Positions 53,704 to 61,954 of a DNA stretch of 64,000 bases are shown one piece after another; the stretch's first letter is position 1, and every line of letters starts with the position of its first letter. Source of the stretch: Pseudomonas extremorientalis (GTDB taxonomy: Bacteria; Pseudomonadota; Gammaproteobacteria; Pseudomonadales; Pseudomonadaceae); the NCBI RefSeq assembly GCF_001870465.1, contig NZ_MDGK01000047.1, positions 124,001 through 188,000 on the forward strand, in the 5' to 3' direction. A program made the position numbers and the translations under genes. The notes beneath the pieces are model-generated. The model saw only the letters and a program-made list of their open reading frames with translations. It was not told where the DNA came from and did not search any database.

Positions 53704-53719
53704 CTGTATATAAAAACAG
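53704..53719. promoter_or_regulatory. LexA (SOS) box upstream of the radical SAM gene
   Basis: CTGTATATAAAAACAG fits the Pseudomonas LexA consensus CTG-N10-CAG exactly, with flanking TA and TA extending the palindrome. It is 15 bp upstream of the start codon, where bound LexA would block transcription. Confidence 0.85.
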
Positions 53720-53734
53720 TATCGAGGCGTTTTC

Positions 53735-54793
53735 ATGTCTACTCCGTTGCCGCCCCGTGGCCGGGGCACGGCCACCAACCTGCACAACCGCTTCGCACCG
53801 ACTGTCAGCGTGGTCGAGGATGACGGCTGGTTCCAGGAAGTGCCGCCGACCCAGGGCACTGAAGTGCGCATCGAAACGGCCAAGACCATCATCACCCGCA
53901 ACAACTCGCCGGACTTGCCGTTCGATCGTTCGATCAACCCCTACCGTGGCTGTGAGCACGGCTGTATCTACTGCTACGCACGGCCGAGCCATGCCTATTG
54001 GGACATGTCGCCGGGGCTGGATTTCGAAACCAGACTGATCGCCAAGACCAACGCCGCCGATGTGCTGGAACAGCAGTTGTCGAAACCGGGTTACGTGTGC
54101 GCGCCGATCAACCTTGGGTCCAACACCGACCCGTACCAACCGATCGAGCGCGAGTACAAGATCACCCGGCAAACCCTGCAAGTGCTGCTGCGCTATCGCC
54201 ATCCGGTGACCATCATCACCAAGGGCTCGCTGATATTGCGCGATCTGGACGTGCTCACCGAGTTGGCGCGCCAGCGGCTGGTCGCCGTGATGATCAGCCT
54301 CACCAGCCTGGACGACGAACTCAAGCGTATCCTGGAGCCACGCACGGCGGCGCCCAAGGCGCGCCTGCGCGCGATCCGGGTGATGCGTGAGGCTGGGATC
54401 CCGGTGGGCGTGCTGTGCTCGCCGATGATTCCGATGATCAATGACAGTGAGCTGGAAAGCCTGCTGACCGAAGCTCACGCTGCGGGCGCGCAAAGTGCGG
54501 CGTACATGATGCTGCGCCTGCCGCTGGAGGTGGCGCCGTTGTTTGAGGAGTGGCTGGCGGCGCATTACCCACAGCGTGCGGCCCATGTGATGAGCCTGGT
54601 GCGCCAGGTGCGTGGCGGCGAGGTGTATGACAGCCGCTTCGGCGTACGCATGCGTGGCGAAGGGCCGTTTGCCGACTTGCTGGCGCAGCGCTTCAGTAAA
54701 GCCATCAAGCGGCTGGGGCTCAACCGGCGGGAAGGGTTTGACCTGGATTGCACGGCGTTCTGTCCTCCGGGCAGACAGATGGCATTGTTGTAG
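53735..54793 (+). CDS. PA0069-like radical SAM protein
   Basis: 352 residues. The [4Fe-4S] motif is CEHGCIYCYARP at about residue 72, in the spore-photoproduct-lyase-like group. Further conserved segments include GSNTDPYQPIE and ITKGSLILRDLDVL. A perfect LexA box overlaps its promoter, so it should be SOS-induced; the P. aeruginosa orthologue PA0069 is in the reported LexA regulon. Reaction unknown; DNA lesion repair is a reasonable hypothesis. Confidence 0.93.
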   Translation: MSTPLPPRGRGTATNLHNRFAPTVSVVEDDGWFQEVPPTQGTEVRIETAKTIITRNNSPDLPFDRSINPYRGCEHGCIYCYARPSHAYWDMSPGLDFETRLIAKTNAADVLEQQLSKPGYVCAPINLGSNTDPYQPIEREYKITRQTLQVLLRYRHPVTIITKGSLILRDLDVLTELARQRLVAVMISLTSLDDELKRILEPRTAAPKARLRAIRVMREAGIPVGVLCSPMIPMINDSELESLLTEAHAAGAQSAAYMMLRLPLEVAPLFEEWLAAHYPQRAAHVMSLVRQVRGGEVYDSRFGVRMRGEGPFADLLAQRFSKAIKRLGLNRREGFDLDCTAFCPPGRQMALL

Positions 54794-55020
54794 ACTGACA
54801 GGGCAGAACGCACCGTTCCCGTAGGAGTGGTCGCGTTTTGACATCACTGAAACCCTCGATCTAGAGCGGTTCATTCAGTTTGAGTTAAGTTTCGGCGGTT
54901 ACCTTGTTCAGCGAGTGACTGATGAGTCGGCACTGTGGCCCCTGGCGTTTTACAACTAATCCACTGGCCAAGCGTCCAACTGACTTGAAAACTCCCCTGC
55001 ATTAATCAAGAGGATGAACC

Positions 55021-55752
55021 ATGAGTGACAAGGATAAACAGCCGTTGGCTGCGTCGGCTTCTGCCCCTCAGGTGGCTGAAACCGCCGATGCAGCGCTAAA
55101 GCATATCGTTGACGGCTTTTTGCATTTCCATCACGACGTCTTCCCCCAGCAGGAAGAACTCTTCAAGAAACTCGCCACGGCCCAGAGCCCACGTGCGATG
55201 TTCATTACCTGCGCCGACTCGCGCATCGTGCCTGAGCTGATCACCCAGAGCTCTCCTGGCGATCTGTTCGTGACCCGTAACGTCGGCAACGTCGTACCGC
55301 CTTACGGCCAGATGAACGGCGGTGTTTCCACGGCCATCGAGTACGCGGTACTCGCCCTTGGCGTGCAGCACATCATCGTCTGCGGGCACTCCGATTGTGG
55401 CGCCATGCGCGCGGTGCTCAACCCTGACAGCCTGGAGAAGATGCCGACGGTCAAGGCCTGGCTGCGGCATGCCGAGGTTGCCAAGACCATGGTGCATGAC
55501 AACTGCGACTGCGCCAATGAAGGCGAGAGCATGAAAGTGCTCACCGAAGAAAACGTCATCGCCCAACTGCAACATTTGCGCACTCACCCCTCCGTGGCTT
55601 CGCGCATGGCCAATGGTCATTTGTTTATCCACGGTTGGATCTACAACATCGAGACCAGCGAAATCCGCGCCTACGATGCCGACCAGTCGACGTTCCGACC
55701 GTTGAGCGGCGACGGACCGATCCCTTGCGCGACGCCTAAAGCGCGCTTCTAA
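55021..55752 (+). CDS. Beta-class carbonic anhydrase
   Basis: Interconverts CO2 and bicarbonate. 243 residues with zinc ligands in TCADSRIVPEL (Cys, plus the Asp-Arg pair) and VCGHSDCGAMRAV (His, Cys). An N-terminal extension of about 30 residues is charged and has no export signal. Ribosome site AAGAGGATG lies before the start. An 85-bp gap with a long hairpin leads to a SulP transporter. Confidence 0.95.
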   Translation: MSDKDKQPLAASASAPQVAETADAALKHIVDGFLHFHHDVFPQQEELFKKLATAQSPRAMFITCADSRIVPELITQSSPGDLFVTRNVGNVVPPYGQMNGGVSTAIEYAVLALGVQHIIVCGHSDCGAMRAVLNPDSLEKMPTVKAWLRHAEVAKTMVHDNCDCANEGESMKVLTEENVIAQLQHLRTHPSVASRMANGHLFIHGWIYNIETSEIRAYDADQSTFRPLSGDGPIPCATPKARF

Positions 55753-55767
55753 CACACTTCCCTGCCG

Positions 55768-55807
55768 GGTAAAGCGGTGGCTGCCATGGACGCAGCCAGG
55801 CTTTACC
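55768..55807. repeat. Long hairpin between carbonic anhydrase and SulP genes
   Basis: GGTAAAGC-gg-TGGCTGC-catggac-GCAGCCA-g-GCTTTACC gives two stacked stems of eight and seven pairs. GCCGGG (55764-55769) and CCCGGC (55811-55816) extend it further. No T-run follows. It may tune read-through or mRNA stability. Confidence 0.7.
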
Positions 55808-55837
55808 GCGCCCGGCGAATGCCTCGGGAGAGTCATC

Positions 55838-57379
55838 ATGCGTGCTGCTCAATTGAAAGCTGTATTGCCAAGGGAGCTGCTCGCTTCCGTGGTTGTGTTT
55901 CTGGTCGCCCTGCCCTTGTGCATGGGGATTGCGATCGCCTCTGGCATGCCGCCGGCCAAAGGCCTGATTACCGGGATTATCGGAGGCTTGGTGGTGGGCT
56001 GGTTGGCGGGCTCGCCGTTGCAAGTCAGTGGCCCGGCGGCGGGCCTGGCGGTGCTGGTGTTCGAGTTGGTGCGCCAGCACGGCATGCTGATGCTCGGGCC
56101 GATCCTGCTGCTGGCGGGATTCCTGCAACTGGTTGCCGGGCGTTTGCGCCTGGGCTGCTGGTTTCGCGTCACGGCACCGGCGGTGGTGTACGGCATGTTG
56201 GCGGGGATTGGCGTGCTGATTGTGCTGTCGCAGATCCACGTGATGCTCGACGGCGCGCCCAAGCCTTCGGGGCTCGACAATCTGGCAGGCTTCCCGGCGG
56301 CGCTGGCCGACGCAATCCCGACCCTGGGCGGTGGCCTGGGCTGGCAGGCCGGGTTGCTCGGTTTGTCGACGATGCTGGTGATGTACGCCTGGGACAAATT
56401 GCGCCCGCAGCAGCTGCGCTTTGTGCCCGGTGCTTTGCTGGGCGTGGGCCTGGCCACGGTTGTCAGCCTGGTGCTGGCGTTGCAGGTCAAGCGTGTCGAA
56501 GTCCCGGAAAACCTTGCTGATGCCATCGACTGGCTACGCCCCAGTGACCTGTTGAACCTTGCCGATCCCCAACTGTTGATCGCCGCATTTGCCGTGGCGT
56601 TTATCGCGAGCGCTGAAACGCTGCTGTCTGCGGCGGCGGTCGACCGCATGCACAGCGGTCAGCGTTCGGATTTCGACAAGGAGTTGTCTGCTCAAGGGGT
56701 GGGCAACATGCTCTGCGGCCTGGTCGGCGCCTTGCCGATGACCGGCGTGATTGTGCGCAGCTCGGCCAACGTGCAGGCCGGTGCAACCACGCGCTTGTCG
56801 GCGATGTTCCATGGCCTGTGGCTGCTGGCGTTCGTGCTGTTGCTGTCGAGTGTGCTGCAAAGCATCCCGGTGGCGAGCCTGGCGGGTGTGCTGGTGTACA
56901 CCGGTATCAAGCTGGTCGACATCAAGGCCTTCAAGGCACTGGGGCGCTATGGGCGGATGCCGATGTTTACCTACGCGGCCACGGCGCTGGCGATCATCTT
57001 TACCGACCTGCTGACCGGCGTATTGGTGGGCTTCGGGCTGACGTTGGTCAAGCTGGCGTTCAAGGCTTCGCGGTTGAAGGTCAGCCTGATCGACCTGCCT
57101 CAGGACGGTGAGATGGAACTGCGCCTGACCGGTGCGGCGACCTTTCTGAAAGTGCCCGCGTTGACTCAAGTCTTGTCGACGGTGCCTGCCGGGACGACCG
57201 TGCATGTTCCGCTGAGCAACCTGAGTTACATCGACCATTCCTGCCTGGAATTGCTGGAGGAATGGGGGCGGGCCAATGCGGCCAAGGGCTCGACGTTGGT
57301 GATCGAGGCGCGCGGGTTGAAGCGTCGGCTGGAAGGCCGGGTGAGGACGACGACGGGGATAGGCTCCGCGCCAGCCTGA
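55838..57379 (+). CDS. SulP-family anion (probable bicarbonate) transporter
   Basis: 513 residues. Around 10-12 hydrophobic helices from SVVVFLVALPLCMGIAIASG onward, and a short C-terminal STAS-like region (ATFLKVPALTQVLSTVP, LSNLSYIDHSCLELLEEW). CGGGAGAG stands upstream. Adjacent to a beta-carbonic anhydrase, a pairing known for SulP proteins thought to move bicarbonate. The substrate is inferred, not proven. Confidence 0.9.
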   Translation: MRAAQLKAVLPRELLASVVVFLVALPLCMGIAIASGMPPAKGLITGIIGGLVVGWLAGSPLQVSGPAAGLAVLVFELVRQHGMLMLGPILLLAGFLQLVAGRLRLGCWFRVTAPAVVYGMLAGIGVLIVLSQIHVMLDGAPKPSGLDNLAGFPAALADAIPTLGGGLGWQAGLLGLSTMLVMYAWDKLRPQQLRFVPGALLGVGLATVVSLVLALQVKRVEVPENLADAIDWLRPSDLLNLADPQLLIAAFAVAFIASAETLLSAAAVDRMHSGQRSDFDKELSAQGVGNMLCGLVGALPMTGVIVRSSANVQAGATTRLSAMFHGLWLLAFVLLLSSVLQSIPVASLAGVLVYTGIKLVDIKAFKALGRYGRMPMFTYAATALAIIFTDLLTGVLVGFGLTLVKLAFKASRLKVSLIDLPQDGEMELRLTGAATFLKVPALTQVLSTVPAGTTVHVPLSNLSYIDHSCLELLEEWGRANAAKGSTLVIEARGLKRRLEGRVRTTTGIGSAPA

Positions 57380-57391
57380 ACAGCAAAACAA

Positions 57392-57429
57392 CGCCTTGTA
57401 GGAGCCGGCAAGCCAGCTCCTACAAGGCG
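57392..57429. repeat. CGCCTTGTAGGAGC palindrome
   Basis: A perfect 14-bp stem CGCCTTGTAGGAGC / GCTCCTACAAGGCG with a ten-base loop lies between converging genes, four bases before the 3' end of the next one. Likely a bidirectional terminator or mRNA end stabiliser. Confidence 0.8.
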
Positions 57430-57432
57430 GGA

Positions 57433-58080
57433 TCAGGCCGGCTGATCCAGCGCCAACTCAACCCCCAGCTGTCGCGACAGGCATGGCCAGCGCTTCCACG
57501 CGGCTTCCGTGTCGGGGCTCTTGAGCTGTTCGCGATAAGCCTCCACGGACTCCAGCGCAAAGCTTTCTTCGTTGAGCATTTCATCCACTGCGTGGTGTAC
57601 CGCTTCATCCAGCAGGTTGGCGAAGGTTTCGCCGATCAACTGATGGGCAATGACATTGGCCACCGTGGTATCGGCCGGAATCAACGGCTGGCCAAAGTGC
57701 TTGATATACAAATCGTTGACCTCTTCGACCAGGCGATGAGCCAGGTAGGCCTCATCCAGCAGGCCATCGAGACCTTCATGGCCGGCCAGGATGGCAGGTG
57801 GTTGCAGGAAGAAGTGCTCGGCGATTTTCAGTACCGGTTTGATCTGGCTTTCGATACCGGCCTCGCGGGCCACGTCGTTGGCGGCGTCCAGCAAGTCCGG
57901 GACCAAGTCGATGTAGGCGGTGACAAAGCGGGTCATGACAATGTTGCGATCACCGTCAGCCAGGGAGATGGCCGAATGCAGGTGCGGCAATTGTTTTTCC
58001 AGTTGCAGGGCAAGCTGGCCAGTGCTGGCTTCGTGTTGATGGGCACGGGAAATCTGCTCGCGCAATGCGGCGGTGTTCAT
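57433..58080 (-). CDS. Unrecognised conserved-position protein upstream of cox
   Basis: 215 residues from MNTAALREQISRAHQHEAS; a longer reading adds 25 basic residues without support. Predicted largely helical and acidic, with no signal peptide, transmembrane segment or motif that I recognise. Three His residues cluster in LLDEAVHHAVDEML and a helical segment LAHRLVEEVNDLYIKHFG is present. It is divergent from coxB, the place held by PA0104 in P. aeruginosa. I cannot name a function. Confidence 0.8.
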   Translation of the reverse strand: MNTAALREQISRAHQHEASTGQLALQLEKQLPHLHSAISLADGDRNIVMTRFVTAYIDLVPDLLDAANDVAREAGIESQIKPVLKIAEHFFLQPPAILAGHEGLDGLLDEAYLAHRLVEEVNDLYIKHFGQPLIPADTTVANVIAHQLIGETFANLLDEAVHHAVDEMLNEESFALESVEAYREQLKSPDTEAAWKRWPCLSRQLGVELALDQPA

Positions 58081-58447
58081 GAAAGCTCCAGTGATGCAGG
58101 CGTAGGAAAAGGGAGAAGATAAGGTAGCTCGTTTATACGAGCGCCTCAGACGCATTTGTCATAATTATTTCATGGTTATGCGCCCGCGTTATATCGAATT
58201 GCCATCGTTCGTCGGATAAACGATTCCGTGCCCGGTTTTATTGACTCCAGCCAGTCATTTCTACTCATTTGCCCCTACACATTGCGGGGTTGCAGAGCCT
58301 GTCTATACTCGGATTTGTACGCGATTAGCTGATGACGCCAGACTGCATAAGCAGGCAAGGCCAGGCGGTTGTAAGCAGTATGGAAGCCGCTCCCTTCGAC
58401 GCAGGTGCAAACCGGCGGGATAACAAGAACGATAAGGGGAACCCGCA
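58081..58447. other. 367-bp divergent intergenic region upstream of coxB
   Basis: No gene is visible. It holds a small inverted repeat GCTCG-TTTATA-CGAGC (58127-58142), an A+T-rich stretch near 58150-58200, and a candidate sigma-70 promoter TTGCGG (58282-58287) and TATACT (58304-58309) with a 16-bp spacer reading toward coxB. A leader of about 135 nt would follow. AAGGGG precedes the coxB start. Confidence 0.5.
58282..58309 (+). promoter_or_regulatory. Candidate sigma-70 promoter for the cox operon
   Basis: TTGCGG, 16 bp, TATACT. It is the best-looking pair in the coxB upstream region, judged by eye only. Confidence 0.35.
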
Positions 58448-59575
58448 ATGATGCGACATCCACATGTTTGGATGGGCCTCCTGTTGTGGTCGGTATTCGG
58501 CCAGGCACATGCCGCCTGGACAACGAATATGGCGCCAGGGGCGACAGAAGTCAGTCACGCTGTGTTCGACCTGCACATGACCATATTCTGGATCTGTGTG
58601 GTGATCGGCATCATCGTGTTTGGCGCGATGTTCTGGTCGATGATCGTTCATCGCCGGTCTACGGGCCAGGTCGCGGCCAAGTTCCACGAGAGCACTACCG
58701 TGGAGATCCTCTGGACCGTAGTGCCCTTGCTGATCCTGATCGCGATGGCCATTCCGGCCACCAAGACCCTGATCAATATCTACGACAGCAGTGAGTCGGA
58801 TATCGATATCCAGGTCACCGGCTACCAGTGGAAATGGCATTACAAATACCTGGGCCAGGATGTGGAGTTCTTCAGCAACCTGGCCACGCCCGCCGAACAG
58901 ATCCACAACCAGGCGACCAAGGGCGAACACTATCTGCTGGAAGTCGACCAGCCGCTGGTGTTGCCGGTGGGGGCCAAGGTGCGCTTCCTGGTGACCGCCG
59001 CCGATGTGATCCACTCCTGGTGGGTGCCGGCGTTTGCGGTCAAGCGCGACGCAATTCCCGGCTTCGTCAACGAGGCCTGGACCCGTGTCGAGAAGCCCGG
59101 CATCTACCGTGGCCAGTGCGCCGAGCTGTGCGGCAAGGACCACGGCTTCATGCCCATCGTCGTCGAGGTCAAGTCCAAGGCCGACTACGACACCTGGCTT
59201 GGCGAGCGCAAGGCAGAGGCCGCCAAGCTCAAGGAGCTGACCTCCAAAGAGTGGACCCTGGACGAGCTGGTGGCCCGTGGCGACAAGGTCTACCACACCA
59301 CCTGCGTGGCCTGTCACCAGGCCGAAGGCCAGGGCCTGCCACCCATGTTCCCGGCGCTCAAGGGTTCCAAGATCGCCACCGGTCCCGCCGCCGATCACCT
59401 GAGCCTCGTGTACCACGGCAAGCCCGGCACCGCGATGGCGGCGTTCGGCAAGCAGCTCTCGGAAGTGGATATCGCCGCCGTGGTGACCTACGAGCGTAAT
59501 GCCTGGGGTAACAACAAAGGCGACATGGTCACGCCTAAAGACGTGCTGGCCATCAAGCAGGCGGAAAGCAAATGA
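58448..59575 (+). CDS. coxB: Cytochrome c oxidase subunit II with fused cytochrome c domain
   Basis: 375 residues. A signal-like N-terminus and two transmembrane helices lead to the periplasmic cupredoxin domain with CuA ligands in CAELCGKDHGFM and aromatic WKWHYKY. A C-terminal cytochrome c domain has CVACHQAEG and is typical of caa3-like subunits. First gene of the cox cluster, accepting electrons from cytochrome c. Confidence 0.97.
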   Translation: MMRHPHVWMGLLLWSVFGQAHAAWTTNMAPGATEVSHAVFDLHMTIFWICVVIGIIVFGAMFWSMIVHRRSTGQVAAKFHESTTVEILWTVVPLLILIAMAIPATKTLINIYDSSESDIDIQVTGYQWKWHYKYLGQDVEFFSNLATPAEQIHNQATKGEHYLLEVDQPLVLPVGAKVRFLVTAADVIHSWWVPAFAVKRDAIPGFVNEAWTRVEKPGIYRGQCAELCGKDHGFMPIVVEVKSKADYDTWLGERKAEAAKLKELTSKEWTLDELVARGDKVYHTTCVACHQAEGQGLPPMFPALKGSKIATGPAADHLSLVYHGKPGTAMAAFGKQLSEVDIAAVVTYERNAWGNNKGDMVTPKDVLAIKQAESK

Positions 59576-59633
59576 CCTCTCTCATGGCATTGACCGCGAC
59601 CCGCCCCGCCCACTCGCTTGCAGGAGAACGACC

Positions 59634-61220
59634 ATGAGCGCTGTGATCGACGACCATGGTCACGCCGACCATGCCCACGGCCCCGCCAAGGGCCTGATGC
59701 GCTGGGTGCTGACCACCAACCACAAAGACATCGGCACCATGTACCTGTGGTTCGCCTTTGCCATGTTCTTGCTCGGCGGCTCGTTCGCCATGGTGATCCG
59801 GGCCGAGCTGTTCCAGCCCGGCCTGCAGATCGTGCAGCCGGCGTTCTTCAACCAGATGACCACCATGCACGGTCTGATCATGGTGTTCGGCGCGGTAATG
59901 CCGGCGTTTGTCGGCCTGGCCAACTGGATGATCCCGCTGATGATCGGCGCGCCCGACATGGCCCTGCCGCGCATGAACAACTTCAGTTTCTGGCTGTTGC
60001 CGGCCGCCTTCCTGCTGCTGGTCTCGACGCTGTTCACGCCAGGAGGCGGGCCGAACTTCGGCTGGACCTTCTACGCGCCGCTCTCCACCACCTACGCACC
60101 GGAAAGCGTGACGTTCTTTATCTTCGCCATTCATCTGATGGGTATCAGCTCGATCATGGGCGCGATCAACGTGGTCGCCACCATCCTCAACCTGCGTGCC
60201 CCGGGCATGACCTTGATGAAAATGCCGCTGTTCGTGTGGACCTGGCTGATCACCGCGTTCCTGCTGATCGCGGTCATGCCGGTGCTGGCCGGGTGTGTGA
60301 CCATGATGCTGATGGACATCCACTTCGGTACCAGCTTCTTCAGCGCGGCCGGCGGCGGTGACCCGGTGCTGTTCCAGCACGTGTTCTGGTTTTTCGGCCA
60401 CCCCGAGGTGTACATCATGATCCTGCCGGCCTTCGGCGCCGTCAGCTCGATCATCCCGACCTTTTCGCGCAAGCCGTTGTTCGGCTACACCTCGATGGTC
60501 TACGCCACGGCGAGCATTGCATTCCTGTCGTTCATCGTGTGGGCGCACCACATGTTCGTGGTGGGCATCCCGCTGGTGGGCGAGTTGTTCTTCATGTACG
60601 CCACCCTGCTGATTGCCGTGCCCACCGGGGTGAAGGTGTTCAACTGGGTCAGCACCATGTGGCAGGGCTCGCTGACCTTCGAAACGCCGATGCTGTTCGC
60701 CGTGGCCTTCGTGATCCTGTTCACCATTGGCGGTTTCTCCGGGCTGATGCTGGCGATTGCCCCGGCGGACTTCCAGTACCACGACACCTATTTCGTGGTG
60801 GCGCACTTCCATTACGTACTGGTGCCCGGTGCGATCTTCGGCATCTTCGCCTCGGCCTACTACTGGCTGCCGAAATGGACCGGCCACATGTACGACGAAA
60901 CCCTGGGCAAGCTGCACTTCTGGTTGTCTTTCGTGGGCATGAACATGGCGTTTTTCCCGATGCATTTTGTCGGGCTGGCGGGCATGCCGCGCCGGGTGCC
61001 GGACTACAACCTGCAGTTCGCTGACTTCAACATGGTTTCGTCGATCGGCGCGTTCATGTTCGGCGCCACGCAGATCTTCTTCCTGTTTATCGTGATCAAG
61101 TGCATCCGTGGCGGCCCGCTGGCGCCGGCCAAGCCCTGGGATGGCGCTGAAGGCCTGGAGTGGAGCATCCCTTCGCCGGCGCCATACCACACCTTCACCA
61201 CGCCGCCGGAGGTCAAATGA
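59634..61220 (+). CDS. coxA: Cytochrome c oxidase subunit I
   Basis: Core catalytic subunit of the proton-pumping aa3 oxidase, with hemes a and a3 and CuB. 528 residues from MSAVIDDHGHADHAHGPAKG after AGGAG. Key segments include TTNHKDIGTMYLW, MTTMHGLIMVFG, FWFFGHPEVYIMILPAFG (CuB His and Tyr region) and YFVVAHFHYVLVPG (heme ligands). A REPIN fills the gap to ctaG. Confidence 0.98.
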   Translation: MSAVIDDHGHADHAHGPAKGLMRWVLTTNHKDIGTMYLWFAFAMFLLGGSFAMVIRAELFQPGLQIVQPAFFNQMTTMHGLIMVFGAVMPAFVGLANWMIPLMIGAPDMALPRMNNFSFWLLPAAFLLLVSTLFTPGGGPNFGWTFYAPLSTTYAPESVTFFIFAIHLMGISSIMGAINVVATILNLRAPGMTLMKMPLFVWTWLITAFLLIAVMPVLAGCVTMMLMDIHFGTSFFSAAGGGDPVLFQHVFWFFGHPEVYIMILPAFGAVSSIIPTFSRKPLFGYTSMVYATASIAFLSFIVWAHHMFVVGIPLVGELFFMYATLLIAVPTGVKVFNWVSTMWQGSLTFETPMLFAVAFVILFTIGGFSGLMLAIAPADFQYHDTYFVVAHFHYVLVPGAIFGIFASAYYWLPKWTGHMYDETLGKLHFWLSFVGMNMAFFPMHFVGLAGMPRRVPDYNLQFADFNMVSSIGAFMFGATQIFFLFIVIKCIRGGPLAPAKPWDGAEGLEWSIPSPAPYHTFTTPPEVK

Positions 61221-61248
61221 ACACGCCTTGGCACTGCTTACACGGCCA

Positions 61249-61340
61249 ATGTGGGAGGGGGCTTGCCCCCGATAGCGGTGTGTCAGCCGACATCATGATT
61301 GGCTGTAAAACAGCTATCGGGGGCAAGCCCCCTCCCACAA
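61249..61340. repeat. REPIN D inside the cox operon
   Basis: Arms ATGTGGGAGGGGGCTTGCCC and complement with a spacer of about 45 bp take up most of the 147-bp gap between coxA and ctaG. The spacer is different from REPINs B and C. Flanking GGCCA and TGGCC extend the palindrome. Confidence 0.9.
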
Positions 61341-61367
61341 TGGCCTCATTCACATTGGGTGGGCGTC

Positions 61368-61919
61368 ATGGCTGAATACTTGCCGATCAAGCGCCTGGTC
61401 ACACGGCTGCTGATCCTGGTGGTGGCGATGTTCGCCTTCGGCTTTGCGCTGGTGCCGATCTACGACGTGATGTGCAAGGCGTTCGGCATCAACGGCAAGA
61501 CCGCAGGGCAGTATGAGGGCGAGCAGGTTGTCGACCCGACGCGCCAGGTGCGCGTGCAGTTCCTGTCTACCAATGCCATCGATATGGTCTGGGATTTCTA
61601 TGCCAAGGCGGACGAAGTGGTGGTCAACCCAGGCGCGGTGACCGAGATGCTGTTCGTGGCCCACAACCCGACCGACAAGCCGATGACTGCCCAGGCCGTA
61701 CCGAGCATTTCCCCGGCCGAAGCGGCGATGTATTTCCACAAGACCGAATGCTTTTGCTTCACCCAGCAAGTGCTGCAGCCGGGCCAGCGGATCGAGATGC
61801 CGGTGCGCTTCATCGTCGACCGCGACATGCCCAAGGATGTGAAGCATCTGACTCTGGCGTACACGCTGTTCGATATCACTGCGCGCCAACCGCCGGTGGC
61901 TGTGCATACCGGCGGCTAG
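61368..61919 (+). CDS. ctaG: Cytochrome c oxidase assembly protein CtaG/Cox11
   Basis: Membrane-anchored copper chaperone that inserts CuB. 183 residues starting MAEYLPIKRLVTR, with GGGTGG just upstream. One N-terminal transmembrane helix (LLILVVAMFAFGFALVPI) followed by a periplasmic domain with the copper-binding FHKTECFCFTQQ. In-frame codons before this start are REPIN-derived. Confidence 0.95.
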   Translation: MAEYLPIKRLVTRLLILVVAMFAFGFALVPIYDVMCKAFGINGKTAGQYEGEQVVDPTRQVRVQFLSTNAIDMVWDFYAKADEVVVNPGAVTEMLFVAHNPTDKPMTAQAVPSISPAEAAMYFHKTECFCFTQQVLQPGQRIEMPVRFIVDRDMPKDVKHLTLAYTLFDITARQPPVAVHTGG

Positions 61920-61954
61920 CTACTGTTTGCCCCCTCAATCAGGAGAGCGAATAC

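Noticed and set aside
50207-54874. A minus-strand open frame of 1,555 codons opposite the gluconate dehydrogenase and radical SAM genes
   Set aside because: It is antisense to four well-supported genes, its translation is Arg/His/Gln/Val-rich with no domain, and high-GC codon bias commonly opens this frame. Similar antisense frames opposite gyrB (3496-5733) and coxA (59553-61190) were rejected for the same reason.
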